Of a stretch of DNA of 64,000 nucleotides, positions 14,527 to 23,174 are shown in pieces. Within the stretch, counting starts at the first letter, position 1; the number at the start of each line of letters is the position of its first letter. Source of the DNA: Streptomyces sp. B1I3 (GTDB lineage Bacteria; Actinomycetota; Actinomycetes; Streptomycetales; Streptomycetaceae); assembly GCF_030816615.1 (NCBI RefSeq), contig NZ_JAUSYD010000001.1, positions 6,346,501-6,410,500 on the forward strand, read 5' to 3'. The notes under the pieces were generated by a model. It was not told the origin of the DNA. It saw only the letters and a list, made by a program, of their open reading frames with translations, and searched no databases. The position numbers were made by a program, and so were the translations under genes.

Positions 14527-15902
14527 TAACGCAGCAGAAGCAGAAGGCGGCGGGCCGCAGGAAGGAGTCGTTCAGGGGCACCGGCTTCCTGCGCCTGTGG
14601 TCGGGCGAGACGGTGTCCGTGGCGGGCACCGAAGTCACCTTCATGGCGATCGGGATCGCCGCGGCGACCACCCTCGCCGCGACGCCCTGGCAGATGGGTG
14701 TGCTGGAGGCCGCGGAGTCCGCCGCGGTCCTGCTGCTCGGCCTGTCCGCGGGCGTGTGGGCGGACCGCTACGAGCGGCGCCGCATCATGCTCATCGCCAA
14801 CCTGGCACGCTGCGTACTGATCCTCTCCGTCCCGCTGCTGTACTGGCTGGACGCACTGACCATGCCCGTGCTGTACGCGGTCGTCTTCCTCGTCGGTGCC
14901 CTGACGCTGCTCTTCGACAGCGCGATGTCGGCCTATCTGCCACGGCTGTTGCCCCGCAGCCAACTGGAACGCGCCAACTCCTGGATGGAAGCCAGCACGT
15001 CGGTGGGCTCGGTCGCCGGACCGGGACTCGCCGGAGTGCTCATCCAGGTCATGAGCGCCCCGGTGGCCCTGGTCGTCGACTCCGTCTCCTACCTGGTCAG
15101 TTACCTCACCCTGTCGCGGCTGCCCCAGGCCCCGCCGTCCGCCGACCCGGGGACCCCGGACGCGGAGCCGCAGGAATCGCACCGGCACGCCGTCCTCAAG
15201 GGCCTGCACCTGCTGCGCGTCGACCGCATCCAGCGGCCGATGATCCTCGCCGCCGCGCACTTCAACATCTTCCACACGATGTTCTTCGCCGTGCACACGC
15301 TCTTCGTGTTGCGTGTACTCGACTTCAGCCCCGGCCTCCTCGGCGCCACCAGCATGGCGGGAGGTGTCGCAGGACTCCTCGGCGCGTCCTTCACGCCGGC
15401 GCTCACCCGTCTTTTCGGCCAGGGCCGCACCCTGATCATCGTCTACGCCGCCCCGGGCCTCTCGGCCCTCCTGGTCCCGCTGGCCCACCACACGGGCGAC
15501 CGGGGCCTCGCCATCGCCCTGGTCTCGCTGTCGACCTTCACGTGGACGTTCGCCGTGGTGGTCAATCTCGTCATCAGCGAGACGGTGAAGCAGACCCTGG
15601 TCCCCGACCACCTCCTGGGCCGGGTCACCGCCACCACACGCTTCGTCAGCTGGGGGGTCCAGCCGGTCGGCGCGCTGCTCGGCGGCTGGCTCGGCGGACG
15701 GCTGGGGCTCTCGGAGGTCATGGTCGTCTCGGCGGCCGGCCTGTTCACGTCCGCGCTCTGGCCGCTCCTCAGCCCGGTACGCAATCTGGTCGGACCGCCT
15801 GACGACGACACGGACGGCGGCGTGACGGACGGCGACGGCGGGGACGTCGACGGCGCGAGCGGCGCGACGAGCGAGCCGTCGCCGCCGCCCGAGAAGACCT
15901 GA
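14511..15902 (+). CDS. MFS transporter, probable exporter of the RiPP product
   Basis: About 463 residues with 12 predicted membrane helices. It carries the MFS loop between helices 2 and 3 (GVWADRYERRRIMLIAN) and the enterobactin-exporter-like subgroup features common in Streptomyces biosynthetic clusters (SYLPRLLPRSQLERANSWMEASTSVGSVAGPGLAG). The C-terminus is a soluble Asp/Ser-rich tail of about 40 residues. GTG 14511 is used (GTG 14505 is possible); the gene overlaps the E1 gene by 16 bases, so it is translationally coupled. It probably exports the mature peptide. The substrate is inferred from operon position only. Confidence 0.85.
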   Translation: MSDDLITQQKQKAAGRRKESFRGTGFLRLWSGETVSVAGTEVTFMAIGIAAATTLAATPWQMGVLEAAESAAVLLLGLSAGVWADRYERRRIMLIANLARCVLILSVPLLYWLDALTMPVLYAVVFLVGALTLLFDSAMSAYLPRLLPRSQLERANSWMEASTSVGSVAGPGLAGVLIQVMSAPVALVVDSVSYLVSYLTLSRLPQAPPSADPGTPDAEPQESHRHAVLKGLHLLRVDRIQRPMILAAAHFNIFHTMFFAVHTLFVLRVLDFSPGLLGATSMAGGVAGLLGASFTPALTRLFGQGRTLIIVYAAPGLSALLVPLAHHTGDRGLAIALVSLSTFTWTFAVVVNLVISETVKQTLVPDHLLGRVTATTRFVSWGVQPVGALLGGWLGGRLGLSEVMVVSAAGLFTSALWPLLSPVRNLVGPPDDDTDGGVTDGDGGDVDGASGATSEPSPPPEKT

Positions 15903-15950
15903 CGACAGCCGGCCCGGTCCGTCCGCAGAGCCTGAACACAGGAGCAGAAG

Positions 15951-17261
15951 ATGCCCGCGCTCAATCCGATCGGCCGCACCTTGTCCAACGGCCTGCGGGT
16001 GATCGTCTCCAGGGACACCACGGTCCCCGTCGCCGCGGTGTGCCTGTGGTACCGGGTGGGATCGTGTGACGAGCCCGCCGGCCGGACAGGTCTCTCCCAC
16101 CTGTTCGAACACCTGATGTTCCAGGGATCGACGCACGTCCCGGCCAACGGCCACACCGCCGCCGTGGAGGAGGCGGGCGGTCTGACCAACGCCTCCAGCG
16201 GCTTCGAACGCACCACTTTCTACACGGTCGTCCCCGCCGGCCAGCTGGAACTGGTGCTGTGGCTGGAGGCCGACCGGATGGGAGGCATGCTCGACGCCTT
16301 CACGCCCGAGGGCCTCGGCAACCAGCGGGACGTCGTGCTCAACGAGCGGCGGGAGCGGTACGACAACGTGCCCTACGGCACCGGATGGGAGCAGCTGGTC
16401 GCCATGACGTTCCCTCCCGGTCACCCCTTCCGCGAGTTGCCGGCAGGCAGCCCCCGGGACCTGGCCGCCGTCACGGAGGACGACTGCCGGGCGTTCTTCC
16501 GCCGGCACTACGCCCCCGACCGGGCGATCCTCACGGTCGTCGGCGACGTGGAACCGGACGCGGTGGTGGATCTCGCGGAACGCCACTTCCGTCACATAGC
16601 GCCCTCCGCCTCCGGCCGCTGGGCACCCCCGGCGTGCTCGCGCACCCCCGCGCTCCCGGCCGAGACCCGGCGCCACGCCGAGGCGGCGGTGCCCGGTCCG
16701 GCGTTCATGGCCGCCTACCAGCTGCCCGCCCGTGGTGGACGTGCCTACGCCGCCACGGACCTCGCTCTGACGCTGCTGGGGGGGATGAGCAGCAGCGGAC
16801 TGCACGACCGGCTCGTGCGGCGGGACCAGCTCGCCCACAGCGCCCGCTTCTCCCTGTTGCCCCTGCGGTCGGCACCCTCCCTGGGCCGGCTGGACGTGCG
16901 CGCCGTGCCCGGCACCGGCCTCGACGTCGTGGAGAAGGTGGTCGACGAGGAGATCGAGCGCCTCGTCGACCACGGGGTCGCCGACGCGTCGCTGCGGGGG
17001 GCCAAGGCCCAGATCCGGCGCGAGTGGTACGACCGCCTCGCCCATCCGGGCAGCCGGGCCGACGAACTGTGCGCCCAGGAGGCTCACTTCGGCGACGCGG
17101 CGCTGGCCGACGCCCATCTCGGTGAGGCCTTGGACATCTCCGCGGCCGAGGTGCGGCAGGCCGCGGCCGACTGGCTCGCCCCCGAACGGCGCTCGGTCCT
17201 GACCTATGAACCCGCGGGTGCCACGGACCCGGCCCGAGCCGCGCGAGGAGCCGCCGCATGA
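15951..17261 (+). CDS. M16B zinc peptidase, catalytic subunit
   Basis: A 436-residue protein of the half-size (M16B) insulinase family. The inverted zinc motif HXXEH is at His50-Leu-Phe-Glu53-His54 (GLSHLFEHLMFQG), and the third zinc ligand is a Glu near 133-136 (VVLNERRE). No signal peptide. It begins at ATG 15951 with AGGAGCAGAAG upstream and overlaps the second M16 gene by ATGA. M16B enzymes work as two-subunit chambers, with one subunit supplying zinc and the other an Arg/Tyr pair; the next gene supplies that partner. It is the obvious candidate for leader removal. M16 pairs have this role in other RiPP pathways, but cleavage after Gly46 here is a guess. Confidence 0.9.
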   Translation: MPALNPIGRTLSNGLRVIVSRDTTVPVAAVCLWYRVGSCDEPAGRTGLSHLFEHLMFQGSTHVPANGHTAAVEEAGGLTNASSGFERTTFYTVVPAGQLELVLWLEADRMGGMLDAFTPEGLGNQRDVVLNERRERYDNVPYGTGWEQLVAMTFPPGHPFRELPAGSPRDLAAVTEDDCRAFFRRHYAPDRAILTVVGDVEPDAVVDLAERHFRHIAPSASGRWAPPACSRTPALPAETRRHAEAAVPGPAFMAAYQLPARGGRAYAATDLALTLLGGMSSSGLHDRLVRRDQLAHSARFSLLPLRSAPSLGRLDVRAVPGTGLDVVEKVVDEEIERLVDHGVADASLRGAKAQIRREWYDRLAHPGSRADELCAQEAHFGDAALADAHLGEALDISAAEVRQAAADWLAPERRSVLTYEPAGATDPARAARGAAA

Positions 17262-18646
17262 CCGCCCCCGCCACCACCGGCCCGCGCCCCGCCCGTCCTG
17301 CCACGGCGCCCGTCCGGCCGTGGCACTTCCCCCGGCTGCACAGGAGCGTCCTGGACAACGGCCTCACGCTGCTGACCTGCGACCGGCCGGGTCAGGAAGT
17401 GCTGAGCGCCGAGATCATCGTCGCCGTGCCGCTCGCTCTCGAACCACGCGAGCTGGAGGGCGTCGTGGGCATCACGGCCAGCGCCCTGGCCGAGGGCGTA
17501 CCGGGACTGGACTCGCTCGACTTCATCCACGCGCTGGAACACTGCGGAGCCACCCTCGGCGTCGGCGCCGAGCACACCGGCCTCCGGATCACCCTCGACG
17601 TCCCCGGTACCCATCTGGAGGAAGCGCTGGGCCTGCTCACCTCGGCTCTGCGCACCCCCCTGTTCCCCGCTCGATCCGTCGAACGCCTGGTCGGAGCACG
17701 CGCGAACGCGTACGTCCGCAACCGGGCCGACGCCGAGCGCCGCGCGTCCATGGAACTGCACACCGCCCTGTTCGACGCGGCGGACCGCCGTTCGCGGCCG
17801 GCCCGCGGCACCGACGTGACGGTCCGCGGGATCGACCGGGACGCGGTCGCCGCCTTCCACCACCGCTTCGTCCGCCCGGCCGTCTCCACCGTCGCGCTCG
17901 CGGGCGACCTGGCCAGGTACGACGTCGACGCCGTGCTGCGCCGCGTGCTGGGCACGTGGGAGGGCGAGCCGGGCACCCTTGAGGCACCCCCGTCCCCGCC
18001 GGTGCGCGACGAGGCGCCGGTGATCCTCGTCGACCGGCCAGGGGCCCTCCAGACCCGGCTGGTCCTCGGGCGGGTCGCACCGGGCCGTGCCACGCCCGAC
18101 TGGGACGCGCTGCTGATCGGCAACCACAGCCTCGGCGGCTCGGTCAACGCACGGCTCGACCGTGAACTACGCGAGGCCAAGGGCTACACGTACGGGTTCC
18201 ACAGCCGCCTGCTGGGTGTGGTCCAGGACTCCCTCGCCGTCGTGACGGGGGCGGTGGAGACATCGGTGACGGCGCCCGCGCTGAACGACATCACCCGCAT
18301 CCTGACCGAGGTCGCCGACCGCGGGATCACGGAGGCGGAGCGCGCGGCCGCGGTGGCGCAGATCGTGGACGCGGCGCCGCTGCGCTACCTCACCGCGTCG
18401 GCGGTCGCGGAGGAGATGGCCCTGCTGGTCCTCGACGGCCGGGACCCCGCGAGCCTGCCGGACGCCTTCCGGCGCGCGGCGGCGATCACCACCGAGGAGG
18501 CCTCCGGCGCCCTGCGTTCAGCCTTCCCTCCGGACGGCATGGTGACGGTCGCGATCGGCGACGTCTCGGTGTTCGGTGAGGAACTCCGGGGGAACGCCAC
18601 GGCTCCGGTGCACCTCCTGCGAACGGGGTCCTCACGGCTCCCGTAG
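17258..18646 (+). CDS. M16B peptidase-like subunit without zinc motif
   Basis: A 462-residue M16-fold protein lacking HXXEH: the equivalent region reads LEPRELEGVVGITASALAEG. It keeps the C-terminal substrate-binding Arg/Tyr region (LDRELREAKGYTYGFHSRL), as expected for the non-catalytic partner of a heterodimeric M16B protease. An N-terminal 25-residue Pro/Ala-rich extension precedes the fold. It is coupled to the catalytic subunit by an ATGA overlap, so equal amounts are made. It is the last clear gene of the RiPP-like operon; after 63 bases comes soxR, probably an independent unit. Confidence 0.88.
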   Translation: MTAPATTGPRPARPATAPVRPWHFPRLHRSVLDNGLTLLTCDRPGQEVLSAEIIVAVPLALEPRELEGVVGITASALAEGVPGLDSLDFIHALEHCGATLGVGAEHTGLRITLDVPGTHLEEALGLLTSALRTPLFPARSVERLVGARANAYVRNRADAERRASMELHTALFDAADRRSRPARGTDVTVRGIDRDAVAAFHHRFVRPAVSTVALAGDLARYDVDAVLRRVLGTWEGEPGTLEAPPSPPVRDEAPVILVDRPGALQTRLVLGRVAPGRATPDWDALLIGNHSLGGSVNARLDRELREAKGYTYGFHSRLLGVVQDSLAVVTGAVETSVTAPALNDITRILTEVADRGITEAERAAAVAQIVDAAPLRYLTASAVAEEMALLVLDGRDPASLPDAFRRAAAITTEEASGALRSAFPPDGMVTVAIGDVSVFGEELRGNATAPVHLLRTGSSRLP

Positions 18647-18709
18647 GTCCCCAGGGCGACATGGCGGAGCCCGCTCCATGGGAGGGGCGAGGTCGTTAGG
18701 GTGGGAGGG

Positions 18710-19183
18710 GTGCCCCAGATCCCGCAGACACTCCACGAACTCACCGTCGGCCAGCTCTCCGCGCGCAGCGGCGCGGCGGTGTCGGCCCTGCACTTCTACG
18801 AGTCCAAGGGCCTGATCACGAGCCGCCGCACCAGCGGCAATCAGCGCCGCTACACCAGGGACGCCCTGCGCCGGGTCGCGTTCGTGCGCGCGGCCCAGCG
18901 GGTGGGTATCCCGCTGGCGACGATCCGGGACGCGCTCGCCGAGCTGCCCGAGGAGCGCACACCGAACCGCGACGACTGGGCACGGCTCTCCCGGGCGTGG
19001 CGCGCGGAGCTTGACGAACGGATCAAGCAACTGGGGCGGCTGCGGGACCATCTCACCGACTGCATCGGCTGCGGCTGCCTGTCGCTGGAGACGTGCGTGC
19101 TGTCCAACCCCGACGACATCACCGGTACACGCATGGCGGGGTCGCGTCTGATGCCCGAGCTGATGGCGCCGGACCGTTCCTGA
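18710..19183 (+). CDS. soxR: SoxR, redox-sensing MerR-family regulator
   Basis: A 157-residue MerR-type regulator. Residues 8-75 form the HTH ([44 protein letters not shown]). A dimerisation helix follows, then the diagnostic [2Fe-2S] motif [12 protein letters not shown]. Streptomyces SoxR responds to redox-active small molecules such as the cell's own pigments and activates a small regulon. The start is GTG 18710 ([14 protein letters not shown]), inside gggagggg; the earlier in-frame GTG at 18701 is too close to any ribosome site. It is next to the RiPP cluster but nothing in the sequence links them, and no SoxR box was recognised nearby. Confidence 0.93.
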   Translation: MPQIPQTLHELTVGQLSARSGAAVSALHFYESKGLITSRRTSGNQRRYTRDALRRVAFVRAAQRVGIPLATIRDALAELPEERTPNRDDWARLSRAWRAELDERIKQLGRLRDHLTDCIGCGCLSLETCVLSNPDDITGTRMAGSRLMPELMAPDRS

Positions 19184-19252
19184 ACCGCTCGGGCCCCACG
19201 CCCCCGGGCACGGGCGACACGGGCGACACGGCCCACGCATGCCCCGCCCGCC

Positions 19253-19864
19253 TCAGGCCGCCGACGCCAGGTCTCTCGTCCGTGTCCTCCTCGCCTTCGC
19301 CAGGGCCCCTGCCGTCAGGACGGGCCTGGGGACCACGATGCCGCACCCGGTGCACACGGGGCCGGACGACGGCTCACGGTCCAGGTCCTGGCGCCAGACG
19401 ATCCCGGTGTCCGAGCAGACCGGGCACGCGGCACCAGGCTCCGTCCCCAGCGCCGCGATCAGCCGGCCCAGGACCTCGGCGAGGGGGGCGGTCGGGTGGG
19501 TACCCGGGTTGTCGCAGAGGGCGATCCCGTTGCCGCCCCACGTCCGCCTGTGCCAGTCGTCGAACGAACCGGGCCGGCGCAGTCCGTCGTGCTTCTCCCG
19601 GCGCCGCCGCTCGGCGAAGCCCGACTCGTACGCGAGCCAGACGGCCCGCGCCTCCTCCAGCTCCTCCAGCGCGCGGATCAGGCGCGCGGGGTCGGGAGCC
19701 CGGTCCTCGGGTCCGATACCGTGCCGGGCGCACAGATGGTCCCAGGTGGCCCGGTGGCCGTACGGGGCGAAGCGCTCCAGGCATTTTCGCAGCGAGTACC
19801 GCCGCAAAGCCAGATCGCCCCGTGGATCACGGACCTGTCTCGCAAGACTCCGGAAACCGGCCAT
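19253..19864 (-). CDS. Conserved hypothetical protein with zinc-ribbon-like C-terminus
   Basis: A 203-residue protein that I do not recognise. The N-terminal half is Arg/Leu-rich and helical (DLALRRYSLRKCLERFAPYGHRATWDHLC). The C-terminal 60 residues hold two CXXC pairs (CPVCSDTG and CTGCG), 35 residues apart, which could bind one zinc ion. No membrane segment or signal peptide. It starts at ATG 19864 and stands alone between soxR (convergent) and the divergent penicillin acylase gene. The codon pattern is typical of the genome, so it is likely a real gene. Confidence 0.7.
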   Translation of the reverse strand: MAGFRSLARQVRDPRGDLALRRYSLRKCLERFAPYGHRATWDHLCARHGIGPEDRAPDPARLIRALEELEEARAVWLAYESGFAERRRREKHDGLRRPGSFDDWHRRTWGGNGIALCDNPGTHPTAPLAEVLGRLIAALGTEPGAACPVCSDTGIVWRQDLDREPSSGPVCTGCGIVVPRPVLTAGALAKARRTRTRDLASAA

Positions 19865-20066
19865 GGCACTGCCACCTCCGTCGCTCGTACTTCGGCGTCA
19901 AGGGATGGACGTACGACTGCCCGATTCGGCTCCATCGAAAGGTGATTGCGTCCGCGGAGTGAGACGGCACCTGTCGGGCGAGGTGCGGAGGCGCCGTGCG
20001 CGGTGTGTCGTGCGCCGCCCTGCGGACCGGAGTGTGGCGGTTCGGAAAAAGTGACCGATGTTCACC

Positions 20067-20092
20067 TTACCGGCGGTACAACCCGCCGGTAA
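20067..20092. promoter_or_regulatory. Perfect 10-bp inverted repeat upstream of the acylase gene
   Basis: TTACCGGCGG (20067-20076) and CCGCCGGTAA (20083-20092) are exact reverse complements around a six-base spacer (tacaac). The element ends 34 bases before the acylase start at 20127, overlapping the likely transcription start. The size and symmetry fit an operator for a dimeric repressor. No regulator gene is adjacent. Confidence 0.65.
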
Positions 20093-20126
20093 CCTCCGGC
20101 GCATCGGTCTCACCGGAGGAGCACGC

Positions 20127-22958
20127 ATGCCCCCACGCACCCGCACGCTCTCGGCCGCCGCAGTCGCGGCCGTCCTCGCTCTCGGTACCTCCCTGCTCGC
20201 CGCCACGGCCCCCCGGGCCGAAGCCGCGCAACCGGATCCCGTCGCCGCCACCGACTTCTGCCAGGGCCGGTGCGCCGACATCCTGCCCCCGGGCGAGAAC
20301 GGCAACGCCACCCTCGCCGAGATCCTCGGCAACAAGGCGTTCGGCACCCACCCCGCCCACAGCGACGACCAACTCGACCGCTACAACGGGCTGGTGGCCG
20401 GCCACACGACCCTCACCGACCAGAAGCTGACCGACTTCTTCGGCGACGCCTCCTTCGGCGTCGCCGCGGACCAGGTCGAGTCCGTCACCTCGCCCCGCGA
20501 GGACGTCACCATCACCCGCGACAAGAAGAGCGGCGTCCCGCACATCAAGGGAACGACCCGCTACGGCACCGAGTTCGGCGCCGGCTTCGCGGCCGGACAG
20601 GACCGGCTCTGGCTGATGGACCTCTTCCGGCACATCGGACGAGGCGAGCTGACCCCGTTCGCCGGAGGAGCCCTCGCCAACCAGGGCCTCGAGCAGCAGT
20701 TCTGGCCCCAGGCCCCGTACACCGAGGCGGATCTCGAGGCCCAGGTCGAGCGGATCAGGACCACCGAGGGGGCGCACGGTGAGCAGGCGATGGCCGACGC
20801 GCAGGCCTACGTCGACGGCATCAACGCCTATCGCGAGAAGTCGAAGAAGGGCCGCTACTTCCCCGGTGAGTACGTCCTCACGGGAAAGATCGACGCCATC
20901 ACCAACGCGGGCGAGATCCAGCCGTTCAAGCTGACCGACCTGATCTCGATCGCCTCGGTCGTCGGCGGACAGTTCGGCGGCGGAGGCGGCGGCGAGGTGC
21001 AGGCCGCACTGTCACTGCTCGCCGCCCAGCAGAAGTACGGAGTCCAGGAAGGCACCCGCGTCTGGGAGTCCTTCCGCCAGCGCAACGATCCCGAGGCCGT
21101 CCTCACCGTCCACGACGGCACCTCCTTCCCGTACGCGGGCAAGCCCGACGAGGCCCGCGGCGCCGCACTCCCCGACCCGGGCACCGTCACCCCGGAGCCC
21201 TTGATCCACGACCGCACCGGCGCGGCGGGCACGGACAGGAAGGACCCGGTCGACGCACCGGCCCGCCTCGAACCGGCCCAGGGAATGTACGACGACGGGG
21301 TCATCCCGGAGGGCTCGCTCCCGGGATCCGGTGAGGGCGCCCAGAAGCGAGGCATGTCCAACGCACTCCTGGTGTCCGGCGAACACACCGCGAGCGGCAA
21401 CCCGATCGCCGTCATGGGCCCCCAGACCGGCTACTTCGCCCCGCAGCTGATGATGCTCCAGGAGATCCAGGGCCCCGGCATCAGCGCGCGAGGCGTCTCC
21501 TTCGCCGGGGTCGGCATGTACATCCAGATGGGCCGAGGCCAGGACTACGCCTGGAGCGCCACCTCGGCGGCCCAGGACATCACCGACACGTACGCCGTCG
21601 AGCTCTGCGAACCCGACGGCTCCGCCCCCACCAAGGACTCCACGCACTACCGCGACCACGGCGCCTGCACGGCCATGGAGAAACTGGAGCGCGTCAACTC
21701 CTGGAAGCCCACCGTCGCCGACTCGACGGCCAAGGGCTCCTACCGGATGCGGGTGTGGCGCACGGACTACGGCATCGTCACCCACCGCGCCACGGTCGAC
21801 GGCAAGCCCGTCGCCTACACCTCGCTGCGCACCACCTACCGGCACGAGGCCGACTCGATCATCGGCTTCCAGCTGCTCAACGACCCGGCGTACGTGACGG
21901 ACGCGGCGTCCTTCCAGCGGGCGGCGAGCCACATCGACTACGCCTTCAACTGGTTCTACGCGGACTCGCGCACCGCGGCCTTCTACAACAGCGGCATGAA
22001 CCCGGTGCGCGCCGCCGGGGTCGACCCCGCGCTGCCGGTCAAGGCCGAGAAGGCGTACGAGTGGCAGGGCTTCGACCCGGCCGCCAACACCAGCGACTAC
22101 ACCCCGTTCGCCGCACACCCCCACTCCAGCGGACAGGACTACTACATCTCCTGGAACAACCGTCAGGCCAAGGACTACGCCACCGCCGCCTTCGGCTTCG
22201 GGTCGGTGCACCGGGGCGACCTGCTCGACGACCGGGTGGCCGCACTCGTCGAGGACGGCGGAGTGACCCGCGCCTCCCTCACCCGTGCCATGGCGGAGGC
22301 CGCCGTCACCGACCTGCGGGGCGAGCAACTGCTGCCGGAGCTCCTGAAGGTGATCCGCTCCCGGCCGGTCACCGACCCGGAGCTCAACGCGGTGGTCCAG
22401 CAGCTGGACTCCTGGCGGGCGGCCGGTGCGCAGCGCAAGGAGACCCGCGAGGGCTCGCACACGTACACGCACGCGGACGCGGTACGGATCATGGACGCGT
22501 GGTGGCCGAAGCTCGTCGAGGCGGAGTTCCGTCCGGGTCTGGGTGACGACCTCTACGCGGCGTTCACCGCGAGCCTGGCCACCGACGAGTCCCCGGCCGC
22601 GAGCCACGGGCCGAGCGGGGCGCACAGCGGGTCGGCCTTCCAGTACGGGTGGTGGGGGTTCGCCGACAAGGACCTGCGCCAGGTCCTCGGGCAGCCCGTC
22701 GCGGGGCCGCTGGCGAGGACGTACTGCGGCAACGGCGATCTGGCCACCTGTCGCGACGCACTGCTGACCACGCTGAAGCAGGCGGCCGCGGTGCCCGCCA
22801 CGACGGTCTACCCGGGCGACGACAGCTGCACGGCGGGGGAGCAGTGGTGCACCGACGCCATCGTGCACCGCCCGCTCGGCGGGATCGGCCACAAGATGAT
22901 CCACTGGCAGAACCGGCCGACCTACCAGCAGGTCGTGGAGTTCCCCTCCCACCGCTGA
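20127..22958 (+). CDS. Secreted penicillin-acylase-family N-terminal nucleophile amidase
   Basis: A 943-residue preproprotein. Signal peptide: basic MPPRTRTLS then an Ala/Leu core to APRAEA. The alpha part includes GFAAGQDRLWLMDLFRHIGRGEL. A spacer rich in Gly/Glu precedes the self-cleavage site, where Ser411 (GM-S-NALLVSG) would be the N-terminal nucleophile of the beta subunit. Downstream GPQTGYFAPQLM matches the family's oxyanion region. The length is larger than penicillin G acylase (about 850) and similar to Streptomyces homologues acting on acyl-homoserine lactones, lipopeptides or penicillin V. The substrate is not readable. ATG 20127 follows CCGGAGGA. A perfect inverted repeat lies 34 bases upstream. 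Confidence 0.88.
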   Translation: MPPRTRTLSAAAVAAVLALGTSLLAATAPRAEAAQPDPVAATDFCQGRCADILPPGENGNATLAEILGNKAFGTHPAHSDDQLDRYNGLVAGHTTLTDQKLTDFFGDASFGVAADQVESVTSPREDVTITRDKKSGVPHIKGTTRYGTEFGAGFAAGQDRLWLMDLFRHIGRGELTPFAGGALANQGLEQQFWPQAPYTEADLEAQVERIRTTEGAHGEQAMADAQAYVDGINAYREKSKKGRYFPGEYVLTGKIDAITNAGEIQPFKLTDLISIASVVGGQFGGGGGGEVQAALSLLAAQQKYGVQEGTRVWESFRQRNDPEAVLTVHDGTSFPYAGKPDEARGAALPDPGTVTPEPLIHDRTGAAGTDRKDPVDAPARLEPAQGMYDDGVIPEGSLPGSGEGAQKRGMSNALLVSGEHTASGNPIAVMGPQTGYFAPQLMMLQEIQGPGISARGVSFAGVGMYIQMGRGQDYAWSATSAAQDITDTYAVELCEPDGSAPTKDSTHYRDHGACTAMEKLERVNSWKPTVADSTAKGSYRMRVWRTDYGIVTHRATVDGKPVAYTSLRTTYRHEADSIIGFQLLNDPAYVTDAASFQRAASHIDYAFNWFYADSRTAAFYNSGMNPVRAAGVDPALPVKAEKAYEWQGFDPAANTSDYTPFAAHPHSSGQDYYISWNNRQAKDYATAAFGFGSVHRGDLLDDRVAALVEDGGVTRASLTRAMAEAAVTDLRGEQLLPELLKVIRSRPVTDPELNAVVQQLDSWRAAGAQRKETREGSHTYTHADAVRIMDAWWPKLVEAEFRPGLGDDLYAAFTASLATDESPAASHGPSGAHSGSAFQYGWWGFADKDLRQVLGQPVAGPLARTYCGNGDLATCRDALLTTLKQAAAVPATTVYPGDDSCTAGEQWCTDAIVHRPLGGIGHKMIHWQNRPTYQQVVEFPSHR

Positions 22959-23024
22959 GCCCCGGTCGGCCGGCGCCAGGCGCGCCGAGCCCTGCCCGGA
23001 AGACCTGACGGTGCAACACATCCC

Positions 23025-23060
23025 GTCCCCCGTACCGCCGTTCACGGCGGGACGGGGGAC
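23025..23060 (+). terminator. Rho-independent-type hairpin after the acylase gene
   Basis: GTCCCCCGT pairs with ACGGGGGAC, and inside it CCGCCG pairs with CGGCGG around the loop ttca, with one unpaired base on each side. It lies 67 bases after the acylase stop. No T-run follows, as is common in Streptomyces. Confidence 0.65.
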
Positions 23061-23174
23061 CCCGTCGTGCGCGGACCGGATGCGCTTCGGCCGCCCCGGC
23101 GTGCCCGGTCCGTGAGGCAGCCAGTAGCATTCCGCCGTTCAACAATGTCATGTGCATCAAGGGGTGGGGACAGC

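Noticed and set aside
13437-17117. A 1226-codon open frame on the minus strand.
   Set aside because: It is the antisense shadow of the oxygenase, E1, MFS and M16 genes, which all have clear family motifs. Long antisense frames are normal at this GC content.
18710-19183. SoxR as the pathway regulator of the peptide cluster.
   Set aside because: It is adjacent, but its [2Fe-2S] type is a conserved redox regulator and no SoxR box was seen before the precursor or ABC-F genes.
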